Positions 1-9,806 are shown, numbered from the stretch's first letter. The stretch is DNA of 64,000 nt from an uncultured Sphingomonadaceae bacterium (GCA_947501695.1 CANMWO010000001.1:1364001-1428000), one strand, 5' to 3'. Translations and numbers: made by a program. Notes: generated by a model from the letters alone, not told the origin.

Positions 1-24
1 TGGGCGCAAAAGCAGACACGTGTC
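1..24. repeat. Short palindromic intergenic repeat, copy 1 (cut by window edge)
   Basis: The first bases, tgggcgcaaaagcagacac, match the loop and right arm of the complete copy at 1290-1329, with one base difference (agcAgaca for agcGgaca). The left arm lies outside the window. It is a REP-like intergenic element that would fold into a hairpin. Confidence 0.6.
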
Positions 25-87
25 CCGTCGTATGATTTTTCTCATTCTTAACCAATATTTTCTGATTTGAATTTAGAAAATATTCTT

Positions 88-1179
88 ATGTTTCAGAGAC
101 CTCACCTAATGAACCATTTAAAGGAAACTCTTTCTGATTTAAAACATCGCCCTGTTCTTTATGACCTGCTGCCACTGGTCATCATTTTCCTAGTGGTAAA
201 ATTGGTTGTGTTTCTGTTCGAGCGGATTGTTAGCTTCTCGGGCGGCGGATTGCGCGCTCCTTATCAAGTGTCCGGCGAAAGTTTGAATGGTCTGGGACTA
301 AGCGGTCCGGTGGGACAAAACGATATCGTTGAAGCTATTTCGGCCCAGCGCATAGACTTCGACACAGCCATTTTTAGCGCTTGGACGGAAAATTTACCTT
401 TACCGGAATGGGTATTTTTTGTCAGTTTTATCTGTGCATGGATGACACCCAGCCTATATTTTGTAATCACCATTTTGCAAAAAGGTGGGCTAACCGCTCG
501 GCGACGCACAATTGCAATAGGTATAACTTCTATATCTGGCCCGATCGCCGCTATTGGAATGTTGGCTGGAGGATACTCTGTTATTAGGCCAGATCAATTT
601 GCCGGAGCCTTTGGGGGAGCAATCATTTATGGAGCATTTCTGCTGCATCTTTTCACGGACCCAAAAACCAGACAAAGAAAATGGTGGCCCCGTATATTCG
701 GTGCATTTGTGTTCGTTCATCTGGTTGTCATAAATTTGATATCCACCGGCACGTTTTTTAGCAAAAGCGACCCTAATATTGAAAAGTTGAACGGAATTAT
801 TTCAAATGCCTATCTTTCCGGATGGATCGAAGAAGCTCATTTTCTGCTTGTTAGTGATGCTTCGCTAATAGGTCCGGTTTCCATTGGTTTGCTGACGCCG
901 TTGATCGCTTACGAGTTCATCAAAGACAAGGTTATTAAGCGTTCTCCATCACTTCATATGGTGCTCGTTGTTTTCTACTTGGCTCTCGTCGGTTGTATTG
1001 CGTCCATTTTGCTCGGTATGATTGTCTTAACACCATCGACGATGACATTTGGTATTCTTTCTACAATATGGCTCGGCATGAGTATTGCTGGACAGTTGGA
1101 AAAAACCCTTGACCAAAAGAACGAGACCAAAAAATATCTGGATAGAATAGAGAATTGGGCGAGCGTTCGCTTAAACTAA
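88..1179 (+). CDS. Multispanning membrane protein of unknown function
   Basis: I do not recognise the family. From the ATG at 88 the protein is 363 residues. It has about seven or eight hydrophobic stretches: one near residues 23-45, a pair at about 106-160, further ones at 168-225, and three in the last third. The tail is charged, with a Lys/Glu-rich end. One extracytoplasmic loop of about 60 residues follows the first segment. No catalytic motif is visible. The start is uncertain: TTG at 67, ATG at 88 and ATG at 109 are all in frame and none has a clear Shine-Dalgarno sequence. The gene looks more AT-rich than the following genes and is flanked on both sides by copies of the same palindromic repeat, so acquisition by transfer is possible. 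It has no partner genes. Confidence 0.7.
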   Translation: MFQRPHLMNHLKETLSDLKHRPVLYDLLPLVIIFLVVKLVVFLFERIVSFSGGGLRAPYQVSGESLNGLGLSGPVGQNDIVEAISAQRIDFDTAIFSAWTENLPLPEWVFFVSFICAWMTPSLYFVITILQKGGLTARRRTIAIGITSISGPIAAIGMLAGGYSVIRPDQFAGAFGGAIIYGAFLLHLFTDPKTRQRKWWPRIFGAFVFVHLVVINLISTGTFFSKSDPNIEKLNGIISNAYLSGWIEEAHFLLVSDASLIGPVSIGLLTPLIAYEFIKDKVIKRSPSLHMVLVVFYLALVGCIASILLGMIVLTPSTMTFGILSTIWLGMSIAGQLEKTLDQKNETKKYLDRIENWASVRLN

Positions 1180-1289
1180 AACTACCAAATTATGCTGCCA
1201 GTTGTCATCGGTTTATGCTGATCTTGCGCTTCTTTGATCCGCATTAGCAGTCTGGAGCAAGCTTGGCAGTTTTGAATATAGCAATCATA

Positions 1290-1329
1290 CGGCCAATGTC
1301 CGCTATGGGCGCAAAAGCGGACACTAGGA
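1290..1329. repeat. Short palindromic intergenic repeat, copy 2 (complete)
   Basis: Inverted arms TGTCCGCT (1297-1304) and AGCGGACA (1316-1323) enclose an 11-base loop, atgggcgcaaa. The outer bases on the right (ctaggaa) are shared with the copy at 6389-6425, which lies in the opposite orientation. It sits between two genes, as REP-type elements do. Confidence 0.75.
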
Positions 1330-1332
1330 ATG

Positions 1333-1370
1333 CACAAAAAAAGGGGCGTTGGGAGAACGCCCCTTTTCCC
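1333..1370 (-). terminator. Rho-independent terminator of the TonB receptor gene
   Basis: On the minus strand the perfect stem AAGGGGCGTT / AACGCCCCTT (1341-1350 with 1356-1365) has a 5-base loop and is followed by an uninterrupted run of T. It lies about 20 bases past the receptor stop codon. Confidence 0.85.
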
Positions 1371-1388
1371 TTCGCGCGAAAGCTCGGT

Positions 1389-3626
1389 CTACATTTCGAA
1401 GCCCAGTGTAATGCCCCAACGGCGTGGCGGGCTGATGTTGTGGAAAGCAAACAGGGTGCCAACGGGCGTGTAGGAGACTTCGTATAATTCCTTGTTCAGG
1501 TTTTTAACAAAGACCGACACATAAAATTGGTCGCCGGGCACATCCCATTTTATGCTGGCATCGATTACGTCATAAGACGGAATACGGCCATCCAATGCGC
1601 CGGTGACCAGCAAGTTTTGCTTACCCACATGCGTCCAGTCGCCGCGGAAGGTGAGCAGTCCAGCATCACCCAGATTTGCCGCATAGCTAATCCCGCCGCC
1701 GAGTGTCCATTTTGGCGCTCTCGATATTTCTAGATTTGAATTATCGGTGATAACGGTATCGCCATTCAAATCCGCTTGATATTCATCATAGCTGGCGTTG
1801 TTATAGCCAACCGAAAAATCAAGGTTTAAGCCATTGACCGGAACAGCAGATACTTCCAGTTCAACACCCTTAACGGTCGCACTAGCAGCATTGTCCGTCA
1901 CAGTTTCCTGATTATTGCCGCCGGTTTGGCCTTGAAGACTTCTGATAACGGTGCGCTGCAGATCTTTATATTTGTTATAATAGACCGCTACGTTTGTCCG
2001 AAGACGATTGTCAAACCAGTCTGCTTTCATGCCTCCTTCAAAGGCATCAACGCTTTCCTCATCAAATGGTCCCAAGGCACCCGGTGTACCACCACGACCA
2101 TTAAAGCCGCCGCTTTTGAAACCTTTTGAGTATTTCGCATAGAATAAGATGTCGTCACTTGCCTGATAATCAACGCCGACTGCTGGACCAAAGTTTGACC
2201 ATTTTTCATCTAGCTCAAACACCGGACCAAGATTGGGGAATGGCGTGAACAATGTAGCGAAGAAATCCTTTTTCTCAGTGGTATAGCGACCACCCAATGA
2301 GATCCGAAGCTCAGGCGTTACGTTATATTCTGCCTGCCCAAAGATCGCGAAATTCCTATGGGTCTGTCCGGTAATTGCGTTGTTACGCGCAGTAACGGGT
2401 CCGTTGAGAACGTTGAGGAATGTGTCCCTCCGCAAGAAATATTTCTGTCTGAAATAATATAAACCAGCAATAATATTCAGATCATCTGTGACGTCAGCAT
2501 TATATCTAAGCTCGCTCGAATATTGCTCATGCGGTTGATCGCGCAACGTTTCGAAAAATCCAGCGGTGGTGCCGTCCGTGTCGTTATTGTTAATATCCTT
2601 GGTTGTCTCGCGGTAGTTTGAAACGGATGTCAGTGTACCCGGACCAATTTGCCAATTTGCCTCGGCTGTGACGCCCCACACATCGATATCGCTTCGTCCG
2701 GGAACGTTGAAAGCAAAGGCGCGCACATTCTCATCCCGTCCGAATGACGGTACATCATAGAATATTTGCAGCAGATTATTGGGCGGCGAAACATTGATGG
2801 AAGGCAGATTTTCACTGCGCTCCCGGCTATATTCGCCGATGATCGTCAATTCGAAATTATCGGTTGGTGTAAAAAGCAGGGAAGGCCGGAACGTAAAGGT
2901 GTTGCTTTCACCAGCCGAAGTCGAACTGCGCCTTCCAGGAATACCGGAAAAAGTATTTGTGTAAAAGCCGTCGAGATGCTGAGAGAATGCAGCGACCTTA
3001 AAGGCCAATACATCCTCGATCAGCGGAGCCTCAGCTGCAAACCTGATGTCTCTTTGCCCATAGTCGCCAAGCGTGACCGCCCCGCGAAGGCCAAATTCAC
3101 CGGTTGGACGTTTGGTGCGGTAATTGACTGCGCCACCCGTCGTATTCCGGCCAAATAAAGTGCCTTGTGGACCGCGTAAAATTTCAACTTGCTCAACATC
3201 GAAAAGATCAAGCGAGCTGTTTGCCGTCCGCGGAATATAGACACCATCGACATAGATGCCGACAGAAGGGTCAACGGTAGAGTCGGGATCACCATTGCCG
3301 ATACCGCGAATAAAAACCGATACCGAACTGCCAAAGTTACCGATGGTGTTGATGGTCACATTGGGTGCTCGGCCGCTCAGGTCGGAAAGGTCGGTGGCGT
3401 TGATCCGCTCCAAACGTTCACCGCCAAGAGCAGTGACCGCTACCGGCGCTTCTTGCAGCCGTTCGGTTTTCTTGCGGGCCGTCACCACGATATCTTCGTT
3501 ACCGGAGCTTATTCTTTGTGATGTGTCATCAGCTTGCGCCATCGCTGGTGCAGCAAAACTGCCCATCAAGCTCAAAGCCGTACCATATGCCAAATACCGT
3601 TTAAACGTCGCACGCGATGTACCCAT
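1389..3626 (-). CDS. TonB-dependent outer membrane receptor
   Basis: The product is a 745-residue outer-membrane active transporter that imports a ligand using TonB energy. A signal peptide ends near APAMAQA (about residue 31). It is followed by a TonB box, DIVVTARKK, near residue 45, and then a plug domain with the usual VFIRGIGNGD and EVEILRGPQGTLFGRNTTGG motifs. The rest is a 22-strand-type barrel. The last residue is Met, not the usual Phe or Trp. The ATG at 3626 is preferred over an in-frame TTG at 3641 because GGGGAGG lies seven bases upstream of it. The gene is transcribed away from the DUF3604 lipoprotein gene, with 151 bases between them. This suggests a shared uptake-and-processing function, but the ligand cannot be told from the sequence. 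Confidence 0.93.
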   Translation of the reverse strand: MGTSRATFKRYLAYGTALSLMGSFAAPAMAQADDTSQRISSGNEDIVVTARKKTERLQEAPVAVTALGGERLERINATDLSDLSGRAPNVTINTIGNFGSSVSVFIRGIGNGDPDSTVDPSVGIYVDGVYIPRTANSSLDLFDVEQVEILRGPQGTLFGRNTTGGAVNYRTKRPTGEFGLRGAVTLGDYGQRDIRFAAEAPLIEDVLAFKVAAFSQHLDGFYTNTFSGIPGRRSSTSAGESNTFTFRPSLLFTPTDNFELTIIGEYSRERSENLPSINVSPPNNLLQIFYDVPSFGRDENVRAFAFNVPGRSDIDVWGVTAEANWQIGPGTLTSVSNYRETTKDINNNDTDGTTAGFFETLRDQPHEQYSSELRYNADVTDDLNIIAGLYYFRQKYFLRRDTFLNVLNGPVTARNNAITGQTHRNFAIFGQAEYNVTPELRISLGGRYTTEKKDFFATLFTPFPNLGPVFELDEKWSNFGPAVGVDYQASDDILFYAKYSKGFKSGGFNGRGGTPGALGPFDEESVDAFEGGMKADWFDNRLRTNVAVYYNKYKDLQRTVIRSLQGQTGGNNQETVTDNAASATVKGVELEVSAVPVNGLNLDFSVGYNNASYDEYQADLNGDTVITDNSNLEISRAPKWTLGGGISYAANLGDAGLLTFRGDWTHVGKQNLLVTGALDGRIPSYDVIDASIKWDVPGDQFYVSVFVKNLNKELYEVSYTPVGTLFAFHNISPPRRWGITLGFEM

Positions 3627-3777
3627 TATATTCCTCCCCAATGTCGGCCTATTGATTTTGGCCGTGTTCTATTTATTAAATGAATATATATTTATTTAAA
3701 TATGCAGCCCACGATCAAAACTGACAGGGCCGAGATGGGGTGCGAAAACTGCTATCGATGGAAAGCAGCAAGGGGGA

Positions 3778-5664
3778 ATGATGCGAGTTCGGAAAACCAT
3801 TGGATATTCTATGCTTTGGGGCATTGCAGCGGCTGCAATGACGGTCTCTGGCTGTTCCCAAAAATCAGAAGAGGGAAGCCAAAATGCTGCCTCTGTTGCA
3901 GTGACCGAATATCCCGAGCAAGTCTATTGGGGAGACCTGCATCTCCACACGCTCTATTCCTTCGACAGCTACAATTTTGGTAACAAAACGCTGGGGCCGG
4001 ATGAAGCCTATCGCTTTGCCCAGGGCGAAGAGGTTGATGCCCATGGCGGCAAGCGAGCAAAGCTGGAGCAACCGCTTGATTTCCTGATGGTCGCCGATCA
4101 TGCGGAGTTTACCGGCGTATTTCTTGGTTTGGAAAAAGGCAATCCGGATATTGTGGATACGCCTTTGGGAAAAGCCTGGGCTGCCATGAACGAGGCTGGT
4201 GATACTATAGGACCGATGAATGAAGTTGTCGCGTCGCTGCAAGAAGGAAAGGCCAAGCGACAACCGCCAGAAAAATTCAGAAGAACAATTTGGTCCGAGC
4301 TTGTGGAGGCAGCCGAACGCCATAATAAGCCCGGTAAATTTACGACTTTCGCAGGCTATGAATGGACCTCCATGCCCGGTGGTGGCAATCAGCACCGCGT
4401 TGTTGTTTTTAAGGATGACAAAGACAAGACGTTGCAAACCCTCCCGTTTTCGGCAGCGGACAGCAACAATCCAATGGATTTATGGCGTTATCTGGCTGGC
4501 TATGAAGAACAAACCGGCGGCGAAGTGATGGCCATTGCCCATAATGGCAACATATCCAACGGCAACATGTTCGGCGACGTACAAAGCGACGGCACGCCGT
4601 TTAATCAGGAATATGTCAATCTACGCGCGCGCTGGGAACCGCTTTATGAAACAACCCAGGTAAAAGGCGACGGAGAATCCCATCCCCTGCTATCGCCCAC
4701 CGATGAATTTGCGGATTTCGAAAGCTGGGATGAAAACAACATCTCCATGGTGGCTAAGCCAACCGAGCCGGCAACGTTACGGAAATGGCTTGCCGGTGAA
4801 TATGCCCGAGAAGGTTTGAAGCAGGGCTTGGATCTGCAGGAACGCTTTGGCGTCAATCCCTATCAATATGGCCTGATCGGAAGCACCGATGCCCATACTG
4901 GCCTTGCGACGTCGGATGACAATAATTTTTGGGGCAAATTTGTAGAATCCGAACCGAGTAAAGAACGCATCAATAGCAAAATGGGCGGACGTCTCTGGGA
5001 AAACTGGCGGCTGACAAGCTCTGGCTATATCGGCGCTTGGGCGAAAGCGAACACAAGAGAAGAGCTATTCGCGGCATTCAAGCGCAAAGAAGTGTATGCG
5101 ACGACAGGCCCCCGCATGGCCGTACGCTTTTTCGGGGGATGGGACTATCAGGCGTCTGATATGGAGCAATCCGATTATGCCCGCATCGGCTATGCCAAAG
5201 GCGTCCCAATGGGCGGTATGTTGACGGGCAGCGGTAGTGCGCCGCGTTTTATGGTGACGGCCTTAAAAGACCCCAATGGTGCGAATCTTGATCGCGTCCA
5301 AGTCATCAAGGGCTGGCGTAGCAGTGATGGCAAACTGCATGAGAAAATCTACGAGGTTGTCTTCTCGGGTGACCGCAAAATTGACCCAGCTACGGGCAAA
5401 ATTCCTGCCGTCGGTAATACGGTCAATATGAATGATGCGACCTATACCAATGATATTGGCGAAGCATTTCTTTCAACCATGTGGGTGGACCCGGACTTTA
5501 ATCCTAATGTGGCCGCATTTTACTATGTCCGGGTATTAGAGATTCCGACCCCGCGTTGGACGCTCTATGATGCAGTACAGTTCAAGGTGAAGCCGCCAAA
5601 GAATGCAGAATTGATTACGCAGCAACGCGCCTATAGCTCGCCTATTTGGTACCAACCGTCATAG
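3778..5664 (+). CDS. DUF3604 lipoprotein, PHP-like metal-binding domain
   Basis: The protein is 628 residues and belongs to the DUF3604 family. It opens with a lipoprotein signal (MTVSGC, Cys at about 26), so it is probably anchored in the outer membrane or periplasm. The mature part begins with YWGDLHLHTLYSFDS, a His-x-His metal motif like that of PHP phosphoesterases. Further metal-type residues follow in MVADHAEF, AHNGN and GSTDAHTG. The family's reaction is not established; a metal-dependent hydrolase is the likely role. AGGGGG lies just upstream of tandem ATGs at 3778 and 3781, so either could be the start. The divergent TonB receptor and the following TetR gene are its likely functional neighbours. 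Confidence 0.88.
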   Translation: MMRVRKTIGYSMLWGIAAAAMTVSGCSQKSEEGSQNAASVAVTEYPEQVYWGDLHLHTLYSFDSYNFGNKTLGPDEAYRFAQGEEVDAHGGKRAKLEQPLDFLMVADHAEFTGVFLGLEKGNPDIVDTPLGKAWAAMNEAGDTIGPMNEVVASLQEGKAKRQPPEKFRRTIWSELVEAAERHNKPGKFTTFAGYEWTSMPGGGNQHRVVVFKDDKDKTLQTLPFSAADSNNPMDLWRYLAGYEEQTGGEVMAIAHNGNISNGNMFGDVQSDGTPFNQEYVNLRARWEPLYETTQVKGDGESHPLLSPTDEFADFESWDENNISMVAKPTEPATLRKWLAGEYAREGLKQGLDLQERFGVNPYQYGLIGSTDAHTGLATSDDNNFWGKFVESEPSKERINSKMGGRLWENWRLTSSGYIGAWAKANTREELFAAFKRKEVYATTGPRMAVRFFGGWDYQASDMEQSDYARIGYAKGVPMGGMLTGSGSAPRFMVTALKDPNGANLDRVQVIKGWRSSDGKLHEKIYEVVFSGDRKIDPATGKIPAVGNTVNMNDATYTNDIGEAFLSTMWVDPDFNPNVAAFYYVRVLEIPTPRWTLYDAVQFKVKPPKNAELITQQRAYSSPIWYQPS

Positions 5665-5728
5665 CGTTTTTTGCGCTTACCTGCAGTCCATGTTGACCAA
5701 TGCAGTCATAATTGCGAACGGTAACCTA

Positions 5729-6367
5729 ATGACAACAAGTCCGGATAATTCAGCGCCATCTGTAAAAAGAGGACGTCCATTTGGAAGCAGCGCAAAAGCG
5801 ACGCGTGAGCGCCTGCTGAAGGCGGCCGAGAAGCACTTCAATCAGCAGGCCTACTCAGATGTGAGTATGGCAAAAGTCGCTAAATCCGCAGGAGTAACGG
5901 GTGCGGCCATCTATAATTATTTCGATTCGAAGGATGATCTGTTTGAGGCAACAGTGACAAATCGCATTCGAACCTACAATCAAGCCATAAATGAGGCAGT
6001 CGCTGGATCCGGTTCGTGGAAGGACAAATTTAACAGATTGCTGGACGCCGTTACGCCCTTGCAAGGAAACTCCTCGGGCTTTCCGATGATTGGGGTTGTT
6101 GTGATAAACAGGTTGCAGCAGGAGCCAGAAAAGTTTCAAGAAATCCGTGATCTACGTGAGGATTCTGCAAAGGTATTTCGCGCGTTGGTAGTAGAAGGAA
6201 TAGATTGCGGCGATCTACCAAAAGATACCGACATTGCCATAACCGGTGATCTGTTAATGGCCATCACGGCAGGCGCAATAAACACAGTCTCCTTCTATCA
6301 TCCCTCACTGGATGATATGAGTCCAATCATTACTTCGGTTAAAGCGCTGCTGGGCACTAGAAGCTAA
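5729..6367 (+). CDS. TetR/AcrR family transcriptional regulator
   Basis: The protein is about 212 residues. An N-terminal helix-turn-helix domain contains the TetR signature: RERLLKAAEKHFNQQAYSDV, then MAKVAKSAGVTGAAIYNYFDSKDDLF. The C-terminal ligand and dimer domain has no recognisable specificity. The basic leader KRGRPFGSS before the domain is typical. An upstream in-frame ATG at 5690 would add 13 residues; neither start has a strong ribosome site. It lies 64 bases after the DUF3604 gene on the same strand, so it could regulate that gene, the divergent receptor, or both. That is inference. Confidence 0.9.
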   Translation: MTTSPDNSAPSVKRGRPFGSSAKATRERLLKAAEKHFNQQAYSDVSMAKVAKSAGVTGAAIYNYFDSKDDLFEATVTNRIRTYNQAINEAVAGSGSWKDKFNRLLDAVTPLQGNSSGFPMIGVVVINRLQQEPEKFQEIRDLREDSAKVFRALVVEGIDCGDLPKDTDIAITGDLLMAITAGAINTVSFYHPSLDDMSPIITSVKALLGTRS

Positions 6368-6388
6368 TTCCGAGCGATATTTTTAAGA

Positions 6389-6425
6389 GTTCCTAGTGTC
6401 CGCTTTCGGGATATTGCGGACACAC
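6389..6425. repeat. Short palindromic intergenic repeat, copy 3
   Basis: Arms TGTCCGC (6397-6403) and GCGGACA (6416-6422) flank a 12-base loop. The 17 bases ttcctagtgtccgcttt at its left match the reverse complement of the right end of the copy at 1290-1329. The loop sequence differs (tttcgggatatt). Confidence 0.7.
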
Positions 6426-6483
6426 TTTACCTCGGTGCGTTGGCGGCACAATTTTCCCCACCATATTTCTGATTGCGCCTAAT

Positions 6484-6786
6484 TTACTCCAACATCTTAG
6501 GCGCTTCTTTCTGAAGCTTTTCCTTAATTTTGTTAGCAAACATCGCGAGCAACGGTGGCAGATCGAAAATGGCATAAACCTCGTCTTCGCGAACCTGCAT
6601 TTCGCCGCCGATCCGTTGGCCCATGGCTTCCAATGTACAATGCATCGTGTCACCTTCCCAATGATGGTCCGTCATAGTCGCGCCGGGAACAGACTCACTC
6701 AACGTATGAACGCCGTTGCCTATCCGGCTGCGGGCTTCTGTCAGTCCTAGTTTGTGCGGAATATTAACGGTTACCGGTGCGCCCAT
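6484..6786 (-). CDS. Polyhydroxyalkanoic acid system family protein
   Basis: This 100-residue cytoplasmic protein resembles the PHA_gran_rgn family, small proteins found with polyhydroxyalkanoate granules and often annotated as granule or system proteins. Visible features are an N-terminal [14 protein letters not shown], an alternating strand pattern ([20 protein letters not shown]) and a C-terminal helix with [27 protein letters not shown] lies nine bases before the ATG. It is divergent from trpG. No other PHA gene lies nearby, so the assignment rests on sequence resemblance alone. Confidence 0.72.
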   Translation of the reverse strand: MGAPVTVNIPHKLGLTEARSRIGNGVHTLSESVPGATMTDHHWEGDTMHCTLEAMGQRIGGEMQVREDEVYAIFDLPPLLAMFANKIKEKLQKEAPKMLE

Positions 6787-6900
6787 AGTGCAATCTCCCC
6801 TTCCCCATCAATATCACCCCAATTGCCTCCGTCAAACGATCTGCGCGATATGCGGCAGAAAAACTTGGCCTGTCGTGTTTTTATCATTAGGCAGCTTTGC

Positions 6901-7485
6901 ATGATCTTGGTTATCGATAATTATGACAGCTTCACGTTCAATCTGGTCCATTACCTCATGGAACTTGGGGCAGAAGTTCGTGTTGAGCGTAACGATGCGA
7001 TAAGCGCCAGCGAAGCGCTAGCGACTGGGGCGGATGCATTTCTGATTTCGCCGGGCCCCTGCACACCCAATGAAGCGGGCATATCTCTTGATCTGGTGGC
7101 GGCGTGTGCTGATGCCGAAAAACCGCTGCTTGGTGTGTGCCTTGGCCATCAAAGCATTGGTCAGCATTTCGGCGGCAAAGTTGTACGCGGCGGGTTGATG
7201 CATGGCAAAACTTCGCCGGTTACCCATGATAATAGCGGCGTGTTTCAAACTATTCCATCACCCTATATCGCAACCCGTTATCACTCGCTGATTGTCGAGG
7301 ATATTCCTGATTGTTTGCCAATAAATGCCACCGCCGCAGATGGCTCTGTGATGGGATACCGGCATGAAAGTCTACCGATTCATGGTGTGCAGTTTCACCC
7401 GGAAAGCATCGCCACCGAATATGGCCATGAACTACTCGCCAATTTTATGCGTCTGGCTGGGCTAATGCCAAAGCAAATAGCATGA
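6901..7485 (+). CDS. trpG: Anthranilate / aminodeoxychorismate synthase glutaminase subunit
   Basis: The protein is a 194-residue class I glutamine amidotransferase that supplies ammonia to chorismate-using synthases. It starts with the typical [18 protein letters not shown]. The nucleophile is Cys80 in GVCLGHQ, and the His-Glu pair lies in VQFHPESI. An open frame continues upstream to 6754, but the family start fits the ATG at 6901. It leads a tightly overlapping trp run and shares four bases (ATGA) with the next gene. The large subunit trpE is not in this window. Whether it serves tryptophan, folate or both cannot be told from sequence, but trpD and trpC follow. Confidence 0.95.
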   Translation: MILVIDNYDSFTFNLVHYLMELGAEVRVERNDAISASEALATGADAFLISPGPCTPNEAGISLDLVAACADAEKPLLGVCLGHQSIGQHFGGKVVRGGLMHGKTSPVTHDNSGVFQTIPSPYIATRYHSLIVEDIPDCLPINATAADGSVMGYRHESLPIHGVQFHPESIATEYGHELLANFMRLAGLMPKQIA

Positions 7486-8015
7486 CTGAGAAACTGATCT
7501 TTACACCTAGCGAGGAAGACCTGCGCGCCGCTTATGGACTGCACATGAAACAACTTGGTTTCAAACGGATCGGCTATTTTCTTCTTTTCGGATTGGTCCT
7601 TGGCATTGCTTTAGCTGCATTTGGTGGCTTTGATCATGTGCCTCAAGCCCTAGGACTAATTACCGGGATGACGCTATGGGCCGGCCTTCTTGCCCTGATC
7701 ATGACCGTCTTTTTTCCGATCTGGTGGGTACCGAGGCTTGCCAGGAAAATCTACAAACAACAAAAAGACTTGCGTCTGGAAACCACCACCTGGTGGGATG
7801 ATGAAAAACTCTATTCGGGCAATGCGCAAGGCCACGCCCATTTGAACTTCGCGGATATGGCCAAATGGCGGACTGATGACAAAATCATTTTGCTTTATCG
7901 CTCCGATCAATTGTTCAATTTTCTACCTGTTAGAATATTCAAGGATCCGGCTCATAAAGATGGTTTGATCCGGCGGCTGCGCGATGCTGGCGTACCCGGA
8001 GAGGAAAAATCATGA
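7482..8015 (+). CDS. YcxB-like membrane protein inside the trp operon
   Basis: The protein is 177 residues. Two hydrophobic segments (about residues 30-50 and 57-85) are followed by a soluble C-terminal domain with the pattern typical of YcxB-like proteins: [19 protein letters not shown], then [19 protein letters not shown]. It overlaps trpG at its start and trpD at its end by four bases each, so it is translated together with tryptophan genes. Its function is unknown and nothing in it suggests a catalytic step of tryptophan synthesis. Confidence 0.82.
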   Translation: MTEKLIFTPSEEDLRAAYGLHMKQLGFKRIGYFLLFGLVLGIALAAFGGFDHVPQALGLITGMTLWAGLLALIMTVFFPIWWVPRLARKIYKQQKDLRLETTTWWDDEKLYSGNAQGHAHLNFADMAKWRTDDKIILLYRSDQLFNFLPVRIFKDPAHKDGLIRRLRDAGVPGEEKS

Positions 8016-9001
8016 TGGCCCTGCCCAATCCAGCGACACCGCTTTCCGAAACAGATGCGCGCGCGGCTTTTGCAGCGATATTGGATGGCAAAGTGGATGG
8101 CGATATCATTAGCAGTTTTCTGATCGCGCTTGCCGACCGCGGGGAAACAGCGACCGAAATTGCCGCCGCTGTTCAAGAAATGCGCGAGCGCATGGTCGCC
8201 GTCGATGCGCCTGCTGGTGCAATTGACGTGTGCGGCACCGGCGGTGATGGCAGTCACAGCCTGAATATTTCTACCGCCACTGCCTTGGTCGTTGCTGCCT
8301 GCGATGTGCCAATGGCCAAACATGGTAACCGCGCGGCGTCCAGCAAATCGGGAGCCGCAGACACATTGGAAGCTTTGGGCCTTGATCTGGCCAAGGCAGC
8401 GACCGGCGGCGAGCAATCCTTGCGCGAAATAGGGATCGCTTTTTTCTTTGCTCCCAATCATCATCCAGCGCTTGGTCCGCTGGCGCCCATTCGCAAAGCT
8501 ATTGGTCATCGGACAATCTTTAATCTGCTCGGCCCGCTGTGCAATCCCGCTCGGGTTAAGCGACAGCTTATCGGTGTTGCCTCCCCTGACTTGGTGGAAA
8601 CCTATGCCGAAGCAGCGGCGCAGCTAGGCTATGAGAAAATCATGATTGTCTCGGGAGAAGAAGGTCTTGATGAATTGAGTATTTCCGGTCCTTCCAAGCT
8701 GGCAATCGTCGAAGGCCAGTCGATTACGCACAGCCGGATTACGCCCGAAGATCTTGGACTGACACGCCATGGCGCCGAAGCTATTAAAGGCAGCGATGCC
8801 AATTATAATGCTGCAGCTCTGCAAGCTTTGTTGCTGGGCAAGCCATCGGCATATCGCGATGCTGTGGTGTTGAATAGCGCCGCCGCATTGATGGTCGCGG
8901 GCGAAGCCGATAGCTGGGAAACAGGAGCCGAAGAAGCGGCCGAAGCCCTCGACAAAGGGCTCGCAAATGCCTTGCTAAACTGCTGGATCGCCAATCAATG
9001 A
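8012..9001 (+). CDS. trpD: Anthranilate phosphoribosyltransferase
   Basis: This 329-residue enzyme joins anthranilate to PRPP in the second committed step of tryptophan synthesis. Family motifs are intact: [17 protein letters not shown] for [19 protein letters not shown], and [18 protein letters not shown] lies just upstream of tandem ATGs at 8012 and 8015. The start overlaps the upstream stop, indicating translational coupling. Confidence 0.96.
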   Translation: MMALPNPATPLSETDARAAFAAILDGKVDGDIISSFLIALADRGETATEIAAAVQEMRERMVAVDAPAGAIDVCGTGGDGSHSLNISTATALVVAACDVPMAKHGNRAASSKSGAADTLEALGLDLAKAATGGEQSLREIGIAFFFAPNHHPALGPLAPIRKAIGHRTIFNLLGPLCNPARVKRQLIGVASPDLVETYAEAAAQLGYEKIMIVSGEEGLDELSISGPSKLAIVEGQSITHSRITPEDLGLTRHGAEAIKGSDANYNAAALQALLLGKPSAYRDAVVLNSAAALMVAGEADSWETGAEEAAEALDKGLANALLNCWIANQ

Positions 9002-9011
9002 GGTGCGACCA

Positions 9012-9806
9012 ATGAACAAACTCACCGAAATATGCGAAGCAAAACGCGACCATGTGCGCAATCGCCGGGCGAATATTTCTTCTTCGGCTATGCATGACCA
9101 GATCCGCCATCAGCCCGTGCCACGCGGTTTTATTAAAGCGATTGAGGAAAAGTCCGTAAATGGCTTTGCTTTGATTGCAGAAATTAAAAAAGCGAGCCCC
9201 TCCAAGGGACTTATCCGTGAAGATTTTGACCCCCCAAACCATGCTCGCGCTTATGAAGCAGGTGGCGCCGCCTGCCTGTCGGTTTTGACTGATATGCCTT
9301 ATTTTCAGGGTGCAGACGAATATCTTGTTGCGGCTCAGACCGCCTGTGCCCTGCCCTGCTTGCGTAAGGATTTCATGATCGACCCGTGGCAAGTGGAAGA
9401 ATCGCGTGCGCTGGGCGCCGACGCGATTTTGATCATCATGGCCGCACTTAATGATGCAACGGCTCAAGAGATCGAGAGCGCTGCTCTAGAACTGGGGATG
9501 GACGCTCTGATTGAGGTGCATGACGAGGAAGAGCTGGAACGGGCTTTGCGTCTAAAATCCAGGCTTTTAGGTATTAATAATCGCAATCTAAAAACCTTCG
9601 AAACCAGTCTGGAACAAACCGAACGCCTGTCCCTACTGGTTCCCGATGACCGGATCATGGTATCGGAAAGCGGTATTTTCACTCATGAAGATTGCCAGCA
9701 ACTATCCCGTTCTGGTGCACGCGCATTTCTAGTCGGGGAGTCGCTAATGAAACAGGATGATGTGGAGGCAGCCACTCAACTGCTCTTGACAGGCAGCGAG
9801 GCATAA
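9012..9806 (+). CDS. trpC: Indole-3-glycerol phosphate synthase
   Basis: This 264-residue TIM-barrel enzyme closes the indole ring in tryptophan synthesis. Key motifs are [12 protein letters not shown] (catalytic Lys), [20 protein letters not shown] and MVSESGI. The ATG at 9012 is favoured over a GTG at 9003 because GAGGT sits eight bases before it. trpD ends ten bases upstream. trpF, trpA and trpB are not in the window. Confidence 0.95.
   Translation: MNKLTEICEAKRDHVRNRRANISSSAMHDQIRHQPVPRGFIKAIEEKSVNGFALIAEIKKASPSKGLIREDFDPPNHARAYEAGGAACLSVLTDMPYFQGADEYLVAAQTACALPCLRKDFMIDPWQVEESRALGADAILIIMAALNDATAQEIESAALELGMDALIEVHDEEELERALRLKSRLLGINNRNLKTFETSLEQTERLSLLVPDDRIMVSESGIFTHEDCQQLSRSGARAFLVGESLMKQDDVEAATQLLLTGSEA

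Noticed and set aside
3865-4437. 190-residue open frame on the minus strand
   Set aside because: It is antisense to the DUF3604 gene and has no motif or start signal.
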